Positions 58,714-64,000 of a DNA stretch of 64,000 bases are shown here, piece by piece. Position 1 is the stretch's first letter. Each line of letters begins with the position of its first letter. The position numbers were made by a program, and so were the translations under genes. This stretch comes from Parvibaculum sp039973015. Its GTDB lineage: Bacteria; Pseudomonadota; Alphaproteobacteria; Parvibaculales; Parvibaculaceae. The notes under the pieces were generated by a model, which saw only the letters and a list, made by a program, of their open reading frames with translations, did not search any database and had not been told where the DNA came from. The stretch spans positions 248,001-312,000 of the forward strand of contig NZ_JBDWLT010000012.1 of the NCBI RefSeq assembly GCF_039973015.1. Direction: 5' to 3'.

Positions 58714-58728
58714 GAACAAAATAAGTAC
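58714..58728 (+). promoter_or_regulatory. LexA-like box upstream of recA
   Basis: GAACaaaataaGTAC resembles GAAC-N7-GAAC with one mismatch in the second half. It lies 61 bp before the recA ATG, a typical position for SOS control. It is weaker than the two perfect boxes at imuA and imuB. Confidence 0.55.
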
Positions 58729-58789
58729 ATTAATCGCTCAAGGATGCATTGCGCGACTCGGCGGGCGATGAAATAAGGGGAAATCACTC

Positions 58790-59887
58790 ATGTCCAAGAA
58801 TGTTGTGAATCTCGTGGCCAAAGACGATACGGACAAGAAAAAGGCGCTGGACGCCGCGCTCAGCCAGATTGAGCGCTCGTTCGGCAAGGGCTCCATTATG
58901 CGGCTCGGCAAGAACGAGCAGGTGGTGGAGATTGAATCGATTTCCACCGGGTCGCTCGGGCTCGATATCGCGCTCGGCATTGGCGGCTTGCCGCGCGGGC
59001 GCGTCATCGAGATCTACGGGCCGGAATCCTCGGGCAAGACGACACTGTCGCTGCAGACCGTGGCGGAGGCCCAGAAGAGGGGCGGTGTCTGCGCCTTCGT
59101 GGACGCGGAACATGCGCTGGATCCCGTCTATGCGCGCAAGCTTGGTGTGCAGCTCGACGACCTTCTGATTTCCCAGCCCGATACGGGCGAGCAGGCGCTT
59201 GAAATCGCCGATACGCTGGTGCGATCCGGCGCGGTGGATATTCTGGTGATCGACTCGGTCGCGGCCTTGACGCCGAAAGCCGAACTTGAAGGCGAGATGG
59301 GCGACAGCCTGCCGGGGCTTCAGGCCCGCCTCATGAGCCAGGCACTCCGCAAGCTCACGGGTTCGATTTCGAAGTCGAACACGATGGTGATCTTCATCAA
59401 CCAGATCCGCATGAAGATCGGCGTGATGTTCGGCAGCCCGGAAACGACGACGGGCGGTAATGCGCTGAAGTTCTACGCTTCTGTTCGCCTCGACATCCGC
59501 CGCATCGGTGCGATCAAGGAGCGCGATGAGGTGGTCGGCAACCAGACCCGCGTGAAAGTGGTGAAGAACAAGGTTGCGCCGCCCTTCAAGCAGGTCGAGT
59601 TCGATATCATGTATGGCGAGGGCATCTCGAAAATGGGCGAGCTTGTCGACCTCGGCGTCAAGGCCGGGATCGTCGAGAAATCCGGCTCCTGGTTTTCCTA
59701 TAACAGCCAGCGCGTCGGCCAGGGCCGTGAAAACGCCAAGCAGTTTCTCCGTGACAATCCCGATATGGCCAACGAGATCGAGGCCGCAATCCGCCAGAAT
59801 GCTGGCCTGATTGCCGAGAAAATCATGGAAATGCCCGATGCGAGCGAAGATGACGACGATGACGGCGACATGGAGGCAAGCGCCTGA
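58790..59887 (+). CDS. recA: Recombinase RecA
   Basis: A 365-residue RecA. Walker A GPESSGKTT is at residues 77-85, followed by FVDAEHALDP, LVIDSVAAL-type Walker B (ILVIDSVAALTPKAELEG), the GNALKFYASVRLDIRRIG block and an acidic C-terminal tail (DASEDDDDDGDMEASA). RecA filaments trigger LexA self-cleavage, which would derepress imuA, imuB and dnaE2 in this window. Start at ATG 58790 after AAGGGGAAA. Confidence 0.97.
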   Translation: MSKNVVNLVAKDDTDKKKALDAALSQIERSFGKGSIMRLGKNEQVVEIESISTGSLGLDIALGIGGLPRGRVIEIYGPESSGKTTLSLQTVAEAQKRGGVCAFVDAEHALDPVYARKLGVQLDDLLISQPDTGEQALEIADTLVRSGAVDILVIDSVAALTPKAELEGEMGDSLPGLQARLMSQALRKLTGSISKSNTMVIFINQIRMKIGVMFGSPETTTGGNALKFYASVRLDIRRIGAIKERDEVVGNQTRVKVVKNKVAPPFKQVEFDIMYGEGISKMGELVDLGVKAGIVEKSGSWFSYNSQRVGQGRENAKQFLRDNPDMANEIEAAIRQNAGLIAEKIMEMPDASEDDDDDGDMEASA

Positions 59888-59956
59888 GGGTTGCCGCGCG
59901 GGGCATTCGGGCCCACTACAATTTCTCTAGCTCGGTTCGTTTGGCCGGGCATTGGA

Positions 59957-59989
59957 CGGCGCCGGGTACCCTCCGGCGCCGTTTTCCTT
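59957..59989 (+). terminator. Rho-independent terminator of recA
   Basis: 9-bp arms CGGCGCCGG/CCGGCGCCG with a 7-base loop, followed by TTTTCCTTT, 70 bp after the recA stop. Confidence 0.85.
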
Positions 59990-60159
59990 TGTCGGCGCGG
60001 CGAAAGGCCCTGCTTCCCATGCCCTTTCTGGACAGTTGAACGGGCGACAGGTAAAAGCTGGCACCCTATATTTGTGAATGGAACCGGGCGGATAGGGGGT
60101 GAGACCCTTGCCGCCAGCGTGTTTCTTCGATTGCCACACAGAGCGGAAGCGCAAGCGAG

Positions 60160-62838
60160 ATGGCCGGCCTCAACGATATCCGAAGCAAGTTTCTGGAGTT
60201 CTTCCGGGCGCAGGGCCATGAAGCCGTGCCGTCGGGACCGCTTGTGCCGAACAACGATCCGACGCTGCTCTTTACCAATGCCGGCATGGTGCCCTTCAAG
60301 AATGTCTTTACCGGCCAGGAGACGCGGCCCTATACGCGCGCGGCGAGCGCCCAGAAATGCGTACGCGCGGGCGGCAAGCATAACGACCTCGACAATGTCG
60401 GCTATACGGCGCGCCACCACACCTTTTTCGAGATGCTCGGCAACTTCTCCTTTGGCGACTACTACAAGGAAGAGGCGATCAAATTCGCCTGGGATCTGAT
60501 CACGAAGGAGTTCGCGCTGCCCGAGAGCCGGCTCATGGTGACGATCTATGAGGATGATGACGAGGCGCACACGCTCTGGAAGAAGATCGCCGGTCTTTCC
60601 GACAGCAAGATCGTCCGGCTCGGCGCGAAGTCGAATTTCTGGCAGATGGGCGATACCGGTCCTTGCGGACCGAATTCGGAAATCTTCTACGATCACGGGG
60701 ACAAGATTCCCGGCGGGCCGCCCGGTAGCCCGGATGAGGATGGCGACCGCTTCATCGAAATCTGGAATCTCGTTTTCATGCAGTATGAGCAGCATGAGGA
60801 CAGCTCGCGAACACCGCTCCCCCGTCCCTCGATCGATACGGGCATGGGGCTGGAGCGCATCGCGGCGGTGCTTCAGGGTACGCATGACAATTATTCGACG
60901 GACCTCATGCGCGCGCTCATTCTCGCCTCGGCGGAAGGATCGAAAAGCGACCCCGACGGCCCGCATGCTGTCAGTCATCGCGTCATCGCGGATCATTTGC
61001 GTTCATCCTCCTTCCTGATTGCAGACGGCGTCATGCCGTCCAATGAGGGGCGCGGCTATGTGCTGCGCCGGATCATGCGGCGCGCCATGCGCCATGCGCA
61101 GCTCGTGGGAGTCGCCGAGCCGCTGATGCACCGGCTTGTGCCTGCGCTTGTGCGCCAGATGGGCGATGCCTATCCGGAATTGCGGCGCGCGGAAGCGCTG
61201 GTTACCGAAACGCTGAAGCTCGAAGAAACACGGTTCCGCGAAACGCTGACGCGCGGCCTCAAGCTCCTCGATGAAGAAGTCGAGGCATTGGGCAGCAAGA
61301 GCGTGCTGCCGGGCGAGGTGGCCTTCAAGCTTTACGACACCTATGGTTTTCCGCTCGACCTGACGCAGGATGCGCTGCGTTCACGCGGCCTGAGCGTCGA
61401 TCAGACAGGTTTCGATGCGGCCATGGCGAAGCAGCGGCAGGACGCACGCGCGGCCTGGGCGGGCTCGGGCGAGAAAGCCACCGAAGCGGTCTGGTTTGAG
61501 CTGCGCGACAAGGTCGGCGCGACGGAGTTTCTCGGCTACGAGACCGAGATCGCGGAAGGCAAGATTGTGGCGCTTCTCGTCGATGGCGAACCCGTCGAGA
61601 GGATCAAGCCGGGCGAGGATGCGGCGATCATTACCAACCAGACGCCCTTCTATGGCGAGTCGGGCGGTCAGACCGGCGATACGGGTATCATCTTCTCGGC
61701 CGATGGCGCGGAGTTCCCTGTCATCGACACGGTAAAGAAGCTCGGCGACATGCATGTGCATCTCGGCAAGCTCTCGCGCGGTGAGCTGGCGCTTGGCGAC
61801 ATCGTGGAGATGAAGGTCGACAAGATATTGCGCGATGCGACGCGCGCGAACCATTCGGCGACGCATCTGTTGCACGAGGCCTTGCGCCGCGTGCTCGGCG
61901 ATCACGTCACGCAGAAGGGCTCGATGGTCGGGCCGGAGCGTCTCCGCTTCGACTTCAGCCATCCCAAGCCCATGACCGCGGATGAAATCGCCGAGGTCGA
62001 GGCCATCGTGAACGGCATCGTCCGCCAGAATACGGAAGTCTCCACGCGCCTCATGACGCCGGAAGATGCGATCGAGGCCGGTGCGCTCGCGCTTTTCGGC
62101 GAGAAATATGGCGACGAGGTGCGTGTGCTCGCGATGGGCCTCGACGACACCAAATCCAACGGCACTTACTCGGTCGAGCTTTGCGGCGGTACGCATGTGC
62201 GCCGGCTGGGTGACATCGCGATCTTCAAGGTCGTGAGCGAGAGCGCGGTCGCATCGGGTATTCGCCGCATAGAGGCGCTGACGGGGGAGGGTGCGCGGCG
62301 CTATCTCGTCGAGCAGGAGCGGACCTTGAAGGAAGCCGCCGGTGCGCTCCGCATTGCGCCGGAGGATCTTCCCTCCCGCGTCGTCTCGCTGATGGAGGAG
62401 CGCAAGCGTCTCGAGCGCGAGCTGGCGCAGGCGAAGAAGCAACTCGCCATGGGTGGAGGCAGTGCTGGCGGCGGCACGGAAACGCCGGTCGAGGATCTGG
62501 GCGGCGTGAAGCTTCTCGCGAGGAAGCTCGAAGGCGTGAACCCGAAGGATCTGCGTGGCCTTGTCGACGAAGGCAAGAAGAAGATCGGTTCCGGCGTCGT
62601 GGTCTATGTCGCGATCTCCGAGGACGGCAAGGGCGCGATTGCGGTGGGCGTCACCGAAGACCTTACCTCGCGCTTCAACGCGGTCGAGCTCGTGAAGGCG
62701 GGGGCGGCGGCGATGGGCGGCAAGGGGGGCGGCGGACGGCCCGACATGGCGCAGGCCGGCGGGCCGGAGGCCGCGAAGGCCGATCAGGCGCTTGAAGCGG
62801 TTCGCGCCGCGGCCGGGGAACTTGCGGGCGCTGCCTGA
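60160..62838 (+). CDS. alaS: Alanyl-tRNA synthetase AlaS
   Basis: An 892-residue class II synthetase. Catalytic N-terminus (LNDIRSKFLEFFRAQGHEAVPSGPLVPNNDPTLLFTNAGMVPFK, FFEMLGNFSFGDY, GMGLERIAAVLQG), tRNA recognition, the editing domain with zinc ligands (HSATHLLHEALR, CGGTHVRRLGD) and a C-terminal DHHA1 domain are all in order. It charges tRNA-Ala and edits Ser/Gly errors. GGAAGCGCAAGCGAG precedes the ATG. Confidence 0.97.
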   Translation: MAGLNDIRSKFLEFFRAQGHEAVPSGPLVPNNDPTLLFTNAGMVPFKNVFTGQETRPYTRAASAQKCVRAGGKHNDLDNVGYTARHHTFFEMLGNFSFGDYYKEEAIKFAWDLITKEFALPESRLMVTIYEDDDEAHTLWKKIAGLSDSKIVRLGAKSNFWQMGDTGPCGPNSEIFYDHGDKIPGGPPGSPDEDGDRFIEIWNLVFMQYEQHEDSSRTPLPRPSIDTGMGLERIAAVLQGTHDNYSTDLMRALILASAEGSKSDPDGPHAVSHRVIADHLRSSSFLIADGVMPSNEGRGYVLRRIMRRAMRHAQLVGVAEPLMHRLVPALVRQMGDAYPELRRAEALVTETLKLEETRFRETLTRGLKLLDEEVEALGSKSVLPGEVAFKLYDTYGFPLDLTQDALRSRGLSVDQTGFDAAMAKQRQDARAAWAGSGEKATEAVWFELRDKVGATEFLGYETEIAEGKIVALLVDGEPVERIKPGEDAAIITNQTPFYGESGGQTGDTGIIFSADGAEFPVIDTVKKLGDMHVHLGKLSRGELALGDIVEMKVDKILRDATRANHSATHLLHEALRRVLGDHVTQKGSMVGPERLRFDFSHPKPMTADEIAEVEAIVNGIVRQNTEVSTRLMTPEDAIEAGALALFGEKYGDEVRVLAMGLDDTKSNGTYSVELCGGTHVRRLGDIAIFKVVSESAVASGIRRIEALTGEGARRYLVEQERTLKEAAGALRIAPEDLPSRVVSLMEERKRLERELAQAKKQLAMGGGSAGGGTETPVEDLGGVKLLARKLEGVNPKDLRGLVDEGKKKIGSGVVVYVAISEDGKGAIAVGVTEDLTSRFNAVELVKAGAAAMGGKGGGGRPDMAQAGGPEAAKADQALEAVRAAAGELAGAA

Positions 62839-62860
62839 GCGACTTTCGCTGAACAAATGT

Positions 62861-62890
62861 AAAAGGCCCGGCAATGCCGGGCCTTTTGAT
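62861..62890. terminator. Bidirectional terminator between alaS and icd
   Basis: Perfect 12-bp stem AAAAGGCCCGGC/GCCGGGCCTTTT with a 3-base loop. The A/T ends make it work for alaS (+) and icd (-), which converge here. Confidence 0.9.
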
Positions 62891-62908
62891 TTTAGCGCAG
62901 AGCTCGCT

Positions 62909-64000
62909 TCAGCTTGTTTTCTTGAGGGCCTTTTCGAGGTTCGAGGCGACCTTGTCGAGGAAGCCTTCCGTCGAAAGCCAGGACTGCTCCGAGCCGACGA
63001 GGAGCGCGAGATCCTTCGTCATGTAGCCGCTCTCCACCGTCGAGACGCAGACCTTCTCAAGCTTGTGCGCGAATTCAGCCAGCGCGTCATTGTCGTCGAG
63101 CTTCGCGCGATGCGCGAGGCCGCGCGTCCAGGCGAAGATGGAGGCGATGGAGTTTGTGGAGGTTTCCTCGCCGCGCTGGTGGGCGCGGTAGTGGCGCGTC
63201 ACCGTGCCGTGCGCGGCTTCGGCTTCCATGATGTCGCCATCCGGCGTCAGCAGCACGGAGGTCATGAGGCCGAGCGAACCGAAGCCCTGCGCCACCGAAT
63301 CGGATTGCACGTCGCCGTCGTAGTTCTTGCAGGCCCAGACATAGCCGCCGGACCACTTCATCGCGGAGGCCACCATGTCGTCGATCAGGCGATGCTCGTA
63401 GGTGACTTTCGCGGCTTCAAAGTCGCTCTTGAATTCCTTCTCGTAGATTTCCTGGAAGAGATTCTTGAAGCGGCCGTCATAGGTCTTGAGGATCGTGTTC
63501 TTGGTCGAGAGATAGACCGGGTATTTCCGGTCGAGACCGTATTTCAGGCAGGCGCGCGCAAAGTCGCGGATCGAGTCGTCGAGGTTGTACATGCCCATGG
63601 CGACGCCGCCGCCGGGGAAGTTGAAGATTTCCTCCTCGATCGTATCCTTGCCGTCTTCCGACACCCATTTCATGGTGAGCTTGCCCTTGCCGGGCACGAG
63701 CATGTCGGTGGCCTTGTACTGATCGCCGAAGGCGTGGCGACCGATCACGATCGGTTCCGTCCAGCCCGGCACGAGGCGGGGGATGTTGCGGCAGATGATG
63801 GGCTCGCGAAACACGGTGCCGCCGAGAATGTTGCGGATTGTGCCGTTGGGCGACTTCCACATCTTCTTGAGATGGAATTCCTCGACGCGCGCCTCATCGG
63901 GCGTGATGGTCGCGCATTTCACGCCGACGCCGTGATGCTTGATCGCTTCGGCGGCATCGACCGTCACTTTGTCGTCAGTCTTGTCGCGATGCTCCATGCC
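62909..64000 (-). CDS. icd: NADP-dependent isocitrate dehydrogenase, N-terminus beyond the window
   Basis: The frame stays open to base 64000; 362 residues from the internal Met at 63997 are seen, so about 40 residues are missing compared with the usual 404. Substrate and cofactor blocks are clear: SPNGTIRNILGGTVFREPIICRNIPRLVPGWTEPIVIGRHAFGDQYKATD, LSTKNTILKTYDGRFKNLFQEIYE, GSLGLMTSVLLTPDG, AAHGTVTRHYRAHQRGEETSTNSIASIFAWTRGL. This is the eukaryote-like homodimeric type common in alphaproteobacteria. It makes 2-oxoglutarate and NADPH in the TCA cycle. Confidence 0.95.
   Translation of the reverse strand, partial: GMEHRDKTDDKVTVDAAEAIKHHGVGVKCATITPDEARVEEFHLKKMWKSPNGTIRNILGGTVFREPIICRNIPRLVPGWTEPIVIGRHAFGDQYKATDMLVPGKGKLTMKWVSEDGKDTIEEEIFNFPGGGVAMGMYNLDDSIRDFARACLKYGLDRKYPVYLSTKNTILKTYDGRFKNLFQEIYEKEFKSDFEAAKVTYEHRLIDDMVASAMKWSGGYVWACKNYDGDVQSDSVAQGFGSLGLMTSVLLTPDGDIMEAEAAHGTVTRHYRAHQRGEETSTNSIASIFAWTRGLAHRAKLDDNDALAEFAHKLEKVCVSTVESGYMTKDLALLVGSEQSWLSTEGFLDKVASNLEKALKKTS

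Noticed and set aside
1..64000. CRISPR arrays, rRNA and tRNA genes
   Set aside because: No regularly spaced repeats and no tRNA-like T-arm or rRNA sequence was seen in the intergenic stretches; scanning was by eye only.

Overview
This window reads as a piece of chromosome from a GC-rich alphaproteobacterium. The taxon markers are the lineage-typical flagellar factors FlaF, FlbT, FlbY and FliX, a CckA-type hybrid kinase, SOS boxes of the alphaproteobacterial GAAC-N7-GAAC type, CtrA-type boxes TTAA-N7-TTAA, and the ImuA/ImuB/DnaE2 mutasome. Gene content and style look Parvibaculum-like to me, but that assignment is an inference.

Region 1 (1-5854) holds the start of a sulfatase/phosphonate monoester hydrolase cut by the window edge, two adrenodoxin-type [2Fe-2S] ferredoxins around a TrxR-like ferredoxin-NADP reductase, a chorismate mutase, a DUF3574 protein, a UPF0280/ApbE-like protein, a methyltransferase and a sulfotransferase. 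Region 2 (5893-12312) is the SOS mutasome. imuA has its own LexA box, then two tandem paralogous small lipoproteins lie on the other strand, then imuB-dnaE2 has a second LexA box. Region 3 (12306-19126) has a membrane protein, an HlyD/FtsX/ATPase MacB-type exporter, and a VWA protein, a lipoprotein and a MoxR ATPase separated by hairpin-rich DNA.

Region 4 (19141-50139) is a large flagellar island: flgE-flgK-flgL; flaF/flbT and two flagellins; a TPR glycosyltransferase-like protein; flbY-flgJ-flgI; fliX; dksA; flgH-flgA-flgG-flgF; fliL-fliM-DUF6468-motE-like and a large TPR protein; fliO-fliP; and flgB-flgC-fliE-fliQ-fliR-flhB, followed directly by cckA. The intergenic DNA carries a consistent code. 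Sigma-54-type -24/-12 elements precede flgE, flgI, flgF and a flagellin. Perfect CtrA-type boxes precede fliX, fliO/flgB and the TPR gene. A recurring 13-bp dyad, GG(C/A)A-N5-T(G/A)CC, lies near each of these units. This matches the class II (CtrA) and class III/IV (sigma-54/FlbD) hierarchy known from Caulobacter.

Region 5 (52768-64000) has a small kinase and a fatty acid desaturase whose 3' end was rewritten by two IS1595-family elements. The elements sit back to back, share an 8-bp target repeat present three times, and each carries passenger genes. recA with a LexA-like box, alaS and the start-truncated icd follow.

The least explained object is a 167-bp two-hairpin element present twice, upstream of moxR/flgE and directly upstream of dksA. 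The two copies differ by changes that preserve base pairing.
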